Shown here piece after piece: positions 52,009 through 59,830 of a stretch of 64,000 nt of DNA; position 1 is the first letter of the stretch; each line of letters opens with the position of its first letter. Under the pieces are notes generated by a model, which worked only from the letters and a program-made list of their open reading frames with translations, was not told the DNA's origin and did not search any database. Location: positions 1 to 64,000 of the forward strand of contig CAZYRX010000005.1 of the NCBI GenBank assembly GCA_964649895.1. Reading direction: 5' to 3'. The stretch comes from Halanaerobium sp964649895 (lineage in GTDB: Bacteria; Bacillota; Halanaerobiia; Halanaerobiales; Halanaerobiaceae). Both the position numbers and the translations under genes were made by a program.

Positions 52009-52695
52009 TTAGCTATTATTAAAAATTTTATCCAAATAAAGTCTGCTGTGTTCTGGATAAAAACTGTCTTTTCTAATTTTTAGCAGTTCATTACGAAATA
52101 AGAGCAGCTCATTAAAAGTATCAATATCATACCACTCAGGCAAAAAATGTATTTGCAAATTATGCTCTGCAGCTAATTTTAAAGTTTTAATAAGTACTAA
52201 ATCACTACCCCATTCATTAGAAGCAAAAAGAAATGGATGAGGTGTCTGCATACCAATAAGATAATAACCGCCATCTGCTGCTGGTCCAATCACTAAATCC
52301 TTTTCTTTTAAAGCTGCAACAGCTTCAGTAATAATCTCTGCTGGTAAAGAAGGTAGATCAGAACCTGTTACAATTACGGGTTCATCAGTTTCACTATAGG
52401 CTTCACTGATTGAGTTATACATCCTTGCTCCAAGATCTTTTCCTTTCTGTAATATAAGATTAAAATTATCCCCAATTAAATCATCAAAAAGATTTTCGCT
52501 TCCTTCAGGTATATAACTTAAAAACAAATCAAGTGTTTGATACTGTTTTTTTATGTTTTCTAACTTATTAGATATATCTTTCAAAAAAGCTCTGTGTAGT
52601 TCAGCACACTCATCTGGTTTTAGATGTGACTGAAGCCGAGTTTTAGTTTTTCCGGGAATTGGAGCCCTACTCATAAGTACCAAAGCAGCCTTCAA
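52009..52695 (-). CDS. DUF2064 / TIGR04282-like transferase
   Basis: 228 aa GT-A-like nucleotidyl/glycosyl transferase with MSRAPIPGKTKTRLQ at the N-terminus (basic loop), TGSDLPSLPAEII (DxD-like SD) and IGPAADGGYYLIGM. The family is often found beside radical-SAM/selenoprotein-like genes and paired with a TIGR04283 protein, as here. TTG start with AGGAGGAG eight bases upstream. Confidence 0.82.
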   Translation of the reverse strand: MKAALVLMSRAPIPGKTKTRLQSHLKPDECAELHRAFLKDISNKLENIKKQYQTLDLFLSYIPEGSENLFDDLIGDNFNLILQKGKDLGARMYNSISEAYSETDEPVIVTGSDLPSLPAEIITEAVAALKEKDLVIGPAADGGYYLIGMQTPHPFLFASNEWGSDLVLIKTLKLAAEHNLQIHFLPEWYDIDTFNELLLFRNELLKIRKDSFYPEHSRLYLDKIFNNS

Positions 52696-52718
52696 AATAA
52701 TCTCCTCCTGTTTCTAAA

Positions 52719-53408
52719 TTAGCGAACATCTTTATATAACTTTTTTAATTTTTTAGGATTTACACCCATTTTATATAAAATTTTTATTTTATGCATCAAT
52801 ATAATTGTTTTTAAAATTCCGTGATTTTCCCAGCGTCTTGCTGAAGCGAAAATGTTTTTATCTAAATATAAAAGCTTACCACAGGCGGCCATTTTTTTGG
52901 AAAACTCCCAGTCCTCCATTAATTCTATCTCAGGAAAACCACCGATTTTATGAAAATATTTTTTTCTAATAAAAATACCCTGATCTCCAAAAATTAAATT
53001 TAAATATTTAGCTCTTAAATTAGAAGACCAGCTTATAAATTTTAACAGTTTATTTGGAGATAAAATTTTGAGATTAAAACAACCACCTATTTTATCTTCT
53101 TGTTCACTCATTTTTTTTACCAGTAATTCTAAAGCACCTTTTTCAAGTGTTGAATCAGCGTGAAGAAATAATAAAAGAGGTGCAGAAGCAATTTCAGCTC
53201 CTCTGTTAAGCTGTCTTCCTCTTCCTGTAATGCCAGATGCTATTTTCGCACCTGCAGCAGATGCCTCTTCTACTGTATTATCATTACTATTTCCATCAGA
53301 AACAATTATTTCTGCTTTAACATTTTCACTTTTTATATGATTAATTAATTCAACTATATTTTTTTCTTCATTTAAAGCAGGAATAATAACAGAAATATTA
53401 TATCTCAT
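52719..53408 (-). CDS. TIGR04283-like family 2 glycosyltransferase
   Basis: 229 aa GT2 domain: SVIIPALNEEKNIVELI, IVSDGNSNDNTVE and FLHADSTL (DxD-like AD). The partner DUF2064 gene follows in 23 nt. Substrate unknown. The promoter at 53445-53472 is a good match. The ATG lacks a close Shine-Dalgarno (GGAAGG 11 bases away). Confidence 0.85.
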   Translation of the reverse strand: MRYNISVIIPALNEEKNIVELINHIKSENVKAEIIVSDGNSNDNTVEEASAAGAKIASGITGRGRQLNRGAEIASAPLLLFLHADSTLEKGALELLVKKMSEQEDKIGGCFNLKILSPNKLLKFISWSSNLRAKYLNLIFGDQGIFIRKKYFHKIGGFPEIELMEDWEFSKKMAACGKLLYLDKNIFASARRWENHGILKTIILMHKIKILYKMGVNPKKLKKLYKDVR

Positions 53409-53444
53409 CAAAAAACCAGCCTTCCATAATTTAAACTCTCTTTT

Positions 53445-53472
53445 ATTATAGCATATTTCTCTAAAAGTACAA
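53445..53472 (-). promoter_or_regulatory. Promoter of the glycosyltransferase-csoR operon
   Basis: Minus strand TTGTAC (53467-53472), 16 nt, TATAAT (53445-53450). Confidence 0.7.
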
Positions 53473-53525
53473 AGGCAACTTTAAGTAATATTTGGATAAT
53501 ATTTTATTATAATAGCGAAAAAAAA

Positions 53526-53541
53526 AGAGGAAAAATCCTCT
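53526..53541 (-). terminator. Terminator after the rhodanese remnant
   Basis: AGAGG/CCTCT stem (53526-53530, 53537-53541), with flanking A/T extending it, followed by nine T on the minus strand. Confidence 0.75.
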
Positions 53542-53590
53542 CTTTTAATATTTAATTATTGAATTATATATTTAGAAAGATGATAGTAAA

Positions 53591-53709
53591 TTACTCACAA
53601 TTTTCAATTGGTAAATCTGTTTCTGAACTCCACTCTATCCAGGAACCATCATAATTCAGCATACCATCTACACCCAATTTGTTACTTAGTCTTGCAGTAA
53701 AATTTATTT
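53591..53709 (-). pseudogene. Rhodanese (thiosulfate sulfurtransferase) C-terminal remnant
   Basis: The minus strand encodes TARLSNKLGVDGMLNYDGSW followed by IEWSSETDLPIENCE and a stop, the end of a tandem-domain rhodanese (compare YDGSWsEW...lPvE). No start codon, no active-site CxxGxxA loop and no N-terminal domain remain. Upstream, in another frame, LNKEELKNKF runs into the nucleoside hydrolase stop region, so the remnant also carries a frameshift. It lies 13 nt after the hydrolase stop. Confidence 0.7.
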
Positions 53710-53721
53710 TTCAGTTCTTCT

Positions 53722-54636
53722 TTATTCAGTATCAGAGAATCCCTCAGGTACAATATCTATATTGTCCCAGGCTGAAAAAACAATATCTTTGAATCTTTTG
53801 GTATCTAGAATAGTTGTTGGCAGATTAATAATTTCTGGATCAGCTAGCATACCGTCAGCTTTTTTTGTTTTAATAATACCATGCTCAAGGTCTTCTTCTG
53901 TAGATACAATTTTTCTTTTATTATATGGAAAAATCTCTGGTGAAATCATGTAAACAGCTGCAACAACATCCCACATATAAAATCCAGATAAACCTATTAG
54001 TTCTGAAGAATAATTATACCATCCTTCTATATTATTTTTTATATAAGCCCTAACAGGCTTATTTTTAGAGCGACTAACTCTTCGCCAAGATTTTTCTCCA
54101 AATCTGGCAGCCAAACACAGGTTACCTGACATTACTGCAACAGGAACTTTTGCTTTTAATACTTTCTCAGCAGCTTCTGGATCACAAGAAAAATTAAGTT
54201 CTGGCATAATTTCATCACCAATCTGAAGCGGCCCTGTAATACCTCCCATTACTATAACTTCTTTTAGATTATTAAAAAAATCATTATCAATTTTCCAGGC
54301 ACCATAAAGATTAGACATAGATCCAACAGCAATTAATGTAATTTCATTTTTGTTATCTGCAGCAGCCTCTGCCAAAAATTCTGCAGCATCCGTATCATAA
54401 TCTCCGGCTTCTGCTGCTCCCTTAAAATGTGGAATCTGAACTTCTAAATGAAAATCCTTAAGCATTTTTTCTGTGGTAGAATAAGTATCTTCGACATTAC
54501 TATTTCCGAAAACACTTGTTACCCCCATAATTTCAATATCTTTTCTACCCAGAAAAAATAAAAAAGCAAGAGCATCATCAACTTCTTTTTCTTCCAATCC
54601 TAATGTGTTATCACAGTCAAAAAGTACTTTTTTCAT
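53722..54636 (-). CDS. Inosine-uridine preferring nucleoside hydrolase family protein
   Basis: 304 aa. Cleaves ribonucleosides to base and ribose by family. The metal-binding N-terminus is the DCDNTLG...DVDD-like variant (FDCDN, then VDD at 19-21) rather than the compact DTDPGxDD, followed by GVTSVFGN, AVGSMSNL, VIMGG and the EINFxxDPEA segment (ELNFSCDPEAAE). The His and Ca-site residues beyond are less clear. GAGGAGG precedes the ATG. Confidence 0.83.
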   Translation of the reverse strand: MKKVLFDCDNTLGLEEKEVDDALAFLFFLGRKDIEIMGVTSVFGNSNVEDTYSTTEKMLKDFHLEVQIPHFKGAAEAGDYDTDAAEFLAEAAADNKNEITLIAVGSMSNLYGAWKIDNDFFNNLKEVIVMGGITGPLQIGDEIMPELNFSCDPEAAEKVLKAKVPVAVMSGNLCLAARFGEKSWRRVSRSKNKPVRAYIKNNIEGWYNYSSELIGLSGFYMWDVVAAVYMISPEIFPYNKRKIVSTEEDLEHGIIKTKKADGMLADPEIINLPTTILDTKRFKDIVFSAWDNIDIVPEGFSDTE

Positions 54637-54804
54637 TTTATCCTCCTCTATTACATCTATAAAATAATAAATTTTATCCCTTTAATTCAATTTCAACAAA
54701 AGATATTTAATTCCTTCATATATCAATTTAAATAATCAATAAATACATTTTCATCTCTATACAACCTTATTTTCTAATTACTCCAATTTATTAAACTAAG
54801 AAAA

Positions 54805-54822
54805 GGCCCTCAACTGAGGACC
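54805..54822 (-). terminator. Terminator of the PLC-like gene
   Basis: GGTCCTCA/TGAGGGCC stem on the minus strand (one G-U) then TTTTCTT, just after the stop. Confidence 0.75.
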
Positions 54823-54831
54823 ACTAGATGA

Positions 54832-55728
54832 TTATTCTACTTTTTTTCCCAAAAAATCAGTCTTATTAAAATCAGAAACTGCTCTTTCTAAAGAAATATC
54901 TCCACTTAAATAAGCCATTATATTTTCAAAATGACCAATACCTCTATTAAGACTAAAATGATATAAAATATCAAACTGTTTATTTAGTTTTTCAATGTTT
55001 TCATCCCAATAATCTCTTTTTTCCGCTAAATAAAAGTTGTATGATGCAAGGTCAACATCCATAAATTTATTTAGAATAATAAAAAATATATATTTTATTT
55101 CTTTGGGATCATAAAAAATCTTAAGAAAATTTTTAAAATCCTTGTATGAATTTTTTATTATTTCAGCTGACATTTTTTTATCAGACAATTTAGGATAAAG
55201 AAATGTATAGAACTCAATTATTTCTTCCATTCCATTTTGATAATTAATATAATTAAGCGGATTTAATTTCAAAACATTTTTATTTAACTTTTTTTCAACA
55301 ATATATTTATCTAGTTTCATTTCAAATAGTTTATGTCTTGATTCTTGACCACAATTTTTTAAAACAAATGGGTGACAAACAGAATCAACTGCAAAATGAG
55401 CTGCAAAACCAAAAAGATAGATAAGCAGATTTTTCTTTTTCTCAGAAACAGGCATCTCTTCTTTTTCTAAAATATCCCTATATTTATAGTAGAGCAGCAG
55501 ATTTCTAAAAATAATTTCACCAGAACTGTGATGTATTAGTTCTGCTTGGGAAGGTCCTTCTTTATTTTTTATCCAGGGCCAAAATTCATTATAGAAAAAG
55601 GGATCAGGTCCCTGACAGGCAAAGTTAAAAAGTTTTTGATTTCCATCTATAAGCTTCTTTATTTTTTCATCTTTAATTCTATTTTTAATCTCATTTCCAG
55701 CTATGATGTGAGTCCAAAAATCAGGCAT
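54832..55728 (-). CDS. Zinc-dependent phospholipase C-like protein
   Basis: 298 aa with the PF00882-type pattern: MPDFWTHIIAG start, CQGPDPFF, ELIHHSSGEI and FGFAAHFAVDSVCHPF, which supply the zinc ligands His/Asp. No signal peptide, so it likely acts in the cytoplasm; substrate unknown. ATG at 55728 with AAAGGAGG five bases upstream; overlaps the MFS gene end by eight bases. Confidence 0.82.
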   Translation of the reverse strand: MPDFWTHIIAGNEIKNRIKDEKIKKLIDGNQKLFNFACQGPDPFFYNEFWPWIKNKEGPSQAELIHHSSGEIIFRNLLLYYKYRDILEKEEMPVSEKKKNLLIYLFGFAAHFAVDSVCHPFVLKNCGQESRHKLFEMKLDKYIVEKKLNKNVLKLNPLNYINYQNGMEEIIEFYTFLYPKLSDKKMSAEIIKNSYKDFKNFLKIFYDPKEIKYIFFIILNKFMDVDLASYNFYLAEKRDYWDENIEKLNKQFDILYHFSLNRGIGHFENIMAYLSGDISLERAVSDFNKTDFLGKKVE

Positions 55729-57001
55729 TTTTTCCTCCTTTTGCTTCAAGTCTGCCTTTTTCGACATCAACTCTGCTTAAAAGAAAGATTCCTGCAATAA
55801 AAAACAATGCTATAACAGCAATTCCATTTCTACTTGATCCTGTAATTTGAGCAGTATAAGCAAAAACTGTTGGTCCAATCACAGCAGCAAATTTACTTGA
55901 AACACCAAAAAAACCAAAAAATTCAGCAGATTTTTTCTCTGGAACCATTGCCCCATATAAAGAACGACTTAAAGCCTGTGCCCCTCCCTGAACCATACCA
56001 ACTGCTGCTGCAAGTATCCAGAAATCAAGTGCACTATTCAAAAAATACCCATAAAAAGTGATTACAGTATAAACAATAAGTGTAATATATATACCTTTTT
56101 TTGCAGTAATCCAGCCTGCTATTTTACCAAATAATAAAGCAAATGGTATACCAACAAACTGGGTTAAAAGTAGTGCACCTATTAAATCTGATTGATCAAT
56201 ACCAACTTCTCTCCCATAAATTGCTGCCATTCTGATAATTGTACCTATACCATCATTATAAAGCCAGAATGCAAGTAGAAATTTCCATAGTTCTCTATAT
56301 TTTCTAATATTAATAAAAGTATTTTTTAATCTAGAAAAAGCCATTTCAGTATATTTTTTTAATTTTAATTTTTCTACCCTTCGCTCCGCATCTGGTAGAT
56401 ACTTAAATGCGGGCAGTGAGAATATAAACCACCAGATTGCTACAGTCAAAAATGCCATTTGAGTAGCAGCTGTTACAGATTCAATACCAAATAAATCCGG
56501 ATTTGTAATCATAAATAAATTTAAAGCCAGCAGTAGACCTCCTCCAAAATAACCAGCTGCATAACCAAGACTTGATATTGAATCAATAGATTTATGATCA
56601 CTTATGTCAGTCAAAAAGCCATCATAAAAAACATTTGCACCAGAAAATCCAATATTAGCAATAATAAAAAACAGTGACGCAAGAAGATAACCACCCTGAT
56701 TAACAAAATATAAAAGTGCAGTACCGCCAACCCCAATTACCACAAAGATCTTTAAAAATGATTTTTTAGAATCTGAATAATCAGCAGCTGCTCCTAAAAC
56801 AGGGGCAATAATTGCAATAATTATCATTGCTGCAGTCTGAGTATAACCCCAATAAGAGGTTGCTAAGTTACCAGGTAAATTAACACCAGCAACATCTTTA
56901 TAAAAAATAGGCAGAACAGCAGCTAAAACAACAGTTGCAAAAGCTGAATTCCCCCAATCATATAAGGCCCAGGCATAAACAGTCTTCTTGCTTTTTTCCA
57001 T
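55721..57001 (-). CDS. MFS transporter, UMF1/Atg22-like family
   Basis: 426 aa, about 12 helices. The YAWALYDWGNSAFATVV start and the mid-protein GGAQALSRSLYGAMVPEKK signature identify the UMF1 (vacuole effluxer Atg22-like) family. Substrate unknown. AAGGTGG lies before the ATG; coupled to the PLC-like gene. Confidence 0.88.
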   Translation of the reverse strand: MEKSKKTVYAWALYDWGNSAFATVVLAAVLPIFYKDVAGVNLPGNLATSYWGYTQTAAMIIIAIIAPVLGAAADYSDSKKSFLKIFVVIGVGGTALLYFVNQGGYLLASLFFIIANIGFSGANVFYDGFLTDISDHKSIDSISSLGYAAGYFGGGLLLALNLFMITNPDLFGIESVTAATQMAFLTVAIWWFIFSLPAFKYLPDAERRVEKLKLKKYTEMAFSRLKNTFINIRKYRELWKFLLAFWLYNDGIGTIIRMAAIYGREVGIDQSDLIGALLLTQFVGIPFALLFGKIAGWITAKKGIYITLIVYTVITFYGYFLNSALDFWILAAAVGMVQGGAQALSRSLYGAMVPEKKSAEFFGFFGVSSKFAAVIGPTVFAYTAQITGSSRNGIAVIALFFIAGIFLLSRVDVEKGRLEAKGGKNA

Positions 57002-57041
57002 AATTATCCACCTTTTGTCTGTTTTTAATTTTAAAAATATT

Positions 57042-57476
57042 TTAGTGATTAGATAATTTATTTTCTAATTTAAGCTTAAAACGCTTATCATCTTTATCAG
57101 TTCTTTTCTTATGTGTAGTATGGCGGCCGGTTTTTCTTCTCTCTTTAAAATGGATATGTCTCTGCAGCAATAATCTTTCTATATTCTTATCTGTAAACTC
57201 TCTTCCTGAAAAACTTATTACATCAGCCTGTTTTGATAAAGCAAGAGCAGCCAAACCATAATCAGAAGTAACTATAATATCGTCTTTTCTAATATTATTA
57301 TATAGTTCCATATCCACAGACTGATATCCTTGATCAACAGTCAAAAGTTTTCCATATTCAAGCTTATGCTGATGATTTAGATCAGTATATACGATTAATT
57401 CAGCTTGATATAACTCTGCAGTTTCTTGAATAATATCGATAACAGGACATCCATCTCCATCTACTAAAATTCTCAT
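57042..57476 (-). CDS. YaiI/YqxD family (DUF188) protein
   Basis: 144 aa with the family signature VDGDGCPVIDIIQETAE, ITSDYGLAALAL (here VTSDYGLAALAL) and RHTTHKKR-like tail. A PIN-like fold and nuclease activity are proposed for the family but unproven. ATG overlaps the kdsC stop as ATGA. Confidence 0.88.
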   Translation of the reverse strand: MRILVDGDGCPVIDIIQETAELYQAELIVYTDLNHQHKLEYGKLLTVDQGYQSVDMELYNNIRKDDIIVTSDYGLAALALSKQADVISFSGREFTDKNIERLLLQRHIHFKERRKTGRHTTHKKRTDKDDKRFKLKLENKLSNH

Positions 57477-57973
57477 CTAAATAAACCCAGGACTTTCTCA
57501 TAATCACCTTTTTCTTTCAATAGATAAGTCAAAATTTCTCTAACTGCCCCATTACCTCCCTTAGAATTGGAAATAAAATCTGATATTTCCTTTATCTCTG
57601 CAGCAGCATCTGCCGGACAGCCAGCAAAGGCACATTTATCCATAACAGCAAAGTCATTGAGGTCATCCCCTAAATAAGCTAGGTTTTCATAAGAAAAACT
57701 TTTTTCCTCCATTAACTTTTCTACTGCTTCCTTTTTGTTTCTTATTCCCTGGTAAAGTTCTTTTATTCCTAATTCTTCAGCTCTTCTTGTAACAACCTGA
57801 GATTGTCTCCCTGTCATAATTATTATATCATATCCAAGTTCAATTGTAGAAACAACCATTAGTCCATCTTTTACATCAAAAGATTTAAATTCATTTTTAT
57901 CATTATCTAAATATACCTTTCCATCAGTTAGTGTCCCATCAATGTCTAAAAAAATTGTAGTTATTTTGTCCAA
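57473..57973 (-). CDS. kdsC: KDO-8-phosphate phosphatase (KdsC-type HAD)
   Basis: 166 aa minimal HAD: FLDIDGTLTDG (nucleophile Asp10, acid Asp12), MTGRQSQVVTRRAEELGI, YLGDDLNDFAVM and the KdsC tail NSKGGNGAVREI. Converts KDO-8-P to KDO for the lipopolysaccharide inner core, unusual in a monoderm and consistent with an outer membrane. A CMP-sialic-type phosphatase of the same family cannot be fully excluded. TTG start with GGGGGT seven bases upstream. Confidence 0.88.
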   Translation of the reverse strand: MDKITTIFLDIDGTLTDGKVYLDNDKNEFKSFDVKDGLMVVSTIELGYDIIIMTGRQSQVVTRRAEELGIKELYQGIRNKKEAVEKLMEEKSFSYENLAYLGDDLNDFAVMDKCAFAGCPADAAAEIKEISDFISNSKGGNGAVREILTYLLKEKGDYEKVLGLFR

Positions 57974-58000
57974 TTTTATACCCCCATTTTTTAATTTCTG

Positions 58001-58933
58001 TTATTTAACAACACTTTTTGTATCTGCCGTTGAATTTAGATTTGTCTTTTTTTTCTTGCTAACTTGACCTTTTACATCTTTACTAAGAGTTTTTTCTTTT
58101 TTAGATTTATAATTTAAATAACCCGCAGTTATTATAAAAACCCCTCCTATAATTGTAATTATATCAGGTATCTCCTGAAAAAAGAAAAAGCCAAGCAGTG
58201 AAGAAAATACAATATTAGCATAAGTATAAATAGAAAGTTCTCCAGCTTCAGCATGTCGATAAGCATTTGTCATAAAAAGTTGAGCTATTGCTGCAAAAAG
58301 ACCAAGTGCAGTTAAAGCTATTATTTCATTTACATTTGGAACCACAAATCTATCTGTTAACATAAATGGTAACACAGCAATTGTTGAAAAAAGGCTGAAA
58401 TAAAATACTACTGCTGCTGCCGAATCAGTTTTTCTAAGCTCCCTAACAATAGTATAGGCAATACCCGCAAATAGACTGGATAGAAGCGCTACTAATGCAG
58501 GAAAAATATTCGAATCAAACCCTGGTCTTATGACAAAAATAGCTCCTACTGCTGCTATTATAAGAGCAGCAATCTGCATTTTGGTAATTTTTTCTTTCAA
58601 AAATACAGATGCAAAAATAACAACAAAAAACGGAGACATCTTGTTTAATATAACAGCATCAGAGAGTCTTATCTGACTTAAAGCATAAAAGTATGCTGCT
58701 ATTCCTAAGAGCCCAAAACTGCTCCTAAGTACTAATAATCTTATATTGTTTCCAGCAATACTCTTTCCACTTCTTCTTATTATCACAAACGCTGCTGCTG
58801 CAGCAATTAAATTGCGGAAAAATATCTTTTCAACAGTTGGTATATCTCCTAAGTATTTAACTACTGCAGCCATCAATGCAAAAAATAGTGATGACATAAG
58901 TATAAAAATTATTCCTTTATTTCTTTTTTCCAT
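58001..58933 (-). CDS. EamA/DMT family permease
   Basis: 310 aa with ten predicted hydrophobic helices in two EamA repeats (FILMSSLFFALMAAVVKYL and ALVALLSSLFAGIAYTIVREL), then a basic tail. Exports metabolites of unknown identity. ATG at 58933 with AGGTGG five bases upstream; its upstream region is the 62-bp repeat array starting 22 nt before the start. Confidence 0.85.
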   Translation of the reverse strand: MEKRNKGIIFILMSSLFFALMAAVVKYLGDIPTVEKIFFRNLIAAAAAFVIIRRSGKSIAGNNIRLLVLRSSFGLLGIAAYFYALSQIRLSDAVILNKMSPFFVVIFASVFLKEKITKMQIAALIIAAVGAIFVIRPGFDSNIFPALVALLSSLFAGIAYTIVRELRKTDSAAAVVFYFSLFSTIAVLPFMLTDRFVVPNVNEIIALTALGLFAAIAQLFMTNAYRHAEAGELSIYTYANIVFSSLLGFFFFQEIPDIITIIGGVFIITAGYLNYKSKKEKTLSKDVKGQVSKKKKTNLNSTADTKSVVK

Positions 58934-58954
58934 TTTTCCCACCTCATTTTATAA

Positions 58955-59187
58955 CGCATTTTCTTTGATATTACGAATTGTTAATGCCTTATTTGGCCAT
59001 CGAGGCCGGCATCTATCGCATTTTCTTTGATATTACGAATTGTTAATGCCTTATTTGGCCATCGAGGCCGGNNNNNNNNNNNNNNNNNNNNNNNNNNNNN
59101 NNNNNNNNNNNNNNNNNNNNNNNNNNNNNNNNNNNNNNNNNNNNNNNNNNNNNNNNNNNNNNNNNNNNNNNCATCTATCGCATTTTC
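58955..59187. repeat. 62-bp tandem repeat array split by an assembly gap
   Basis: Unit 1 at 58955-59016, unit 2 at 59017-59071 truncated after 55 bases by the gap; after the gap 59172-59178 completes a unit and 59179-59187 begins another (nine bases) before the array ends. So at least two copies flank the gap. Unit G+C is about 40%, above its surroundings, with a GGCC-N5-GGCC core. Not coding: 62 is not a multiple of three, and stops occur. No spacers, so not CRISPR. It lies upstream of eamA. Confidence 0.9.
59072..59171. other. Assembly gap, 100 N
   Basis: Exactly 100 N, a conventional placeholder; true length is unknown. Its borders are in the same repeat unit, so collapse of the tandem array is the likely cause. 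Confidence 0.98.
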
Positions 59188-59264
59188 GATTTTGCGTCTT
59201 ATTTTTTATTCTTATTGAGATTTATTATCAATGATTATATAGTTTTTAAACTATTATGTAAAGA

Positions 59265-59290
59265 AAAACTTCACCCAAAGGTGAAGTTTT
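59265..59290 (-). terminator. Terminator of the suf operon
   Basis: AAAACTTCACC/GGTGAAGTTTT stem (59265-59275, 59280-59290), four-base loop, T5 on the minus strand. About 109 nt after sufU; I see nothing else in 59291-59398. Confidence 0.92.
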
Positions 59291-59398
59291 AACAGACAAA
59301 CTATTAAAAATTAATCATATTTTTTCAAGAATTTTTATTAAGACAAATTAATAATATCTGTTTTTCTAAATTAATTTTAAAGCTATAATGAAAAGTTA

Positions 59399-59830
59399 TT
59401 AACTTCTCTCACCTAGAGCTTCTTTTAGTGTGTGCCAAGAAAGAACCGCACATTTAACTCTTGCAGGCATATTAGATATATTTTTTAAAGCCATGGCATC
59501 TTTTAATTTCCGTAGTTCCTGCTGGTCATCGATTTCTTTTTTTATCATTGCTATAAATGTTTCAACAAGATCAAGTGCTTCCTCAATAGTTTTGCCTTTA
59601 ATTAAGTCAATCATAATTGAAGTCGAAGCTTGAGAAATTGCACATCCACTTCCTGTAAACGCAGCATCTTCTATATAATTATCATCTAATTTAAGTTCTA
59701 ATGTTATGTCATCTCCACAGCTTGGGTTATGACCATGTTCACTTATATCAGGATTATTCAATTCTTTTTTGTTACGGCTATTTTTATTGTGCTCCATAAT
59801 TAATTCTGTATAAACTGAGTTAAGATCCAT
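59399..59830 (-). CDS. sufU: SUF scaffold/sulfur acceptor SufU
   Basis: 143 aa. Zinc/sulfur ligands Cys38, Asp40 (NPSCGDD), Cys63 (GSGCAIS) and Cys127 (VKCAVLSW) match SufU of Firmicutes, which takes persulfide from SufS. ATG at 59830 with AGGGAGG nine bases upstream; overlaps the sufS end by 11 bases. Last gene of the operon. Confidence 0.95.
   Translation of the reverse strand: MDLNSVYTELIMEHNKNSRNKKELNNPDISEHGHNPSCGDDITLELKLDDNYIEDAAFTGSGCAISQASTSIMIDLIKGKTIEEALDLVETFIAMIKKEIDDQQELRKLKDAMALKNISNMPARVKCAVLSWHTLKEALGERS

Noticed and set aside
58955..59187. CRISPR array
   Set aside because: Units follow one another without spacers and are 62 bp long; no cas gene is near.
59027..59234. Reading frames through the N gap
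   Set aside because: They consist of repeat sequence and unknown residues; unit length is not a multiple of three.
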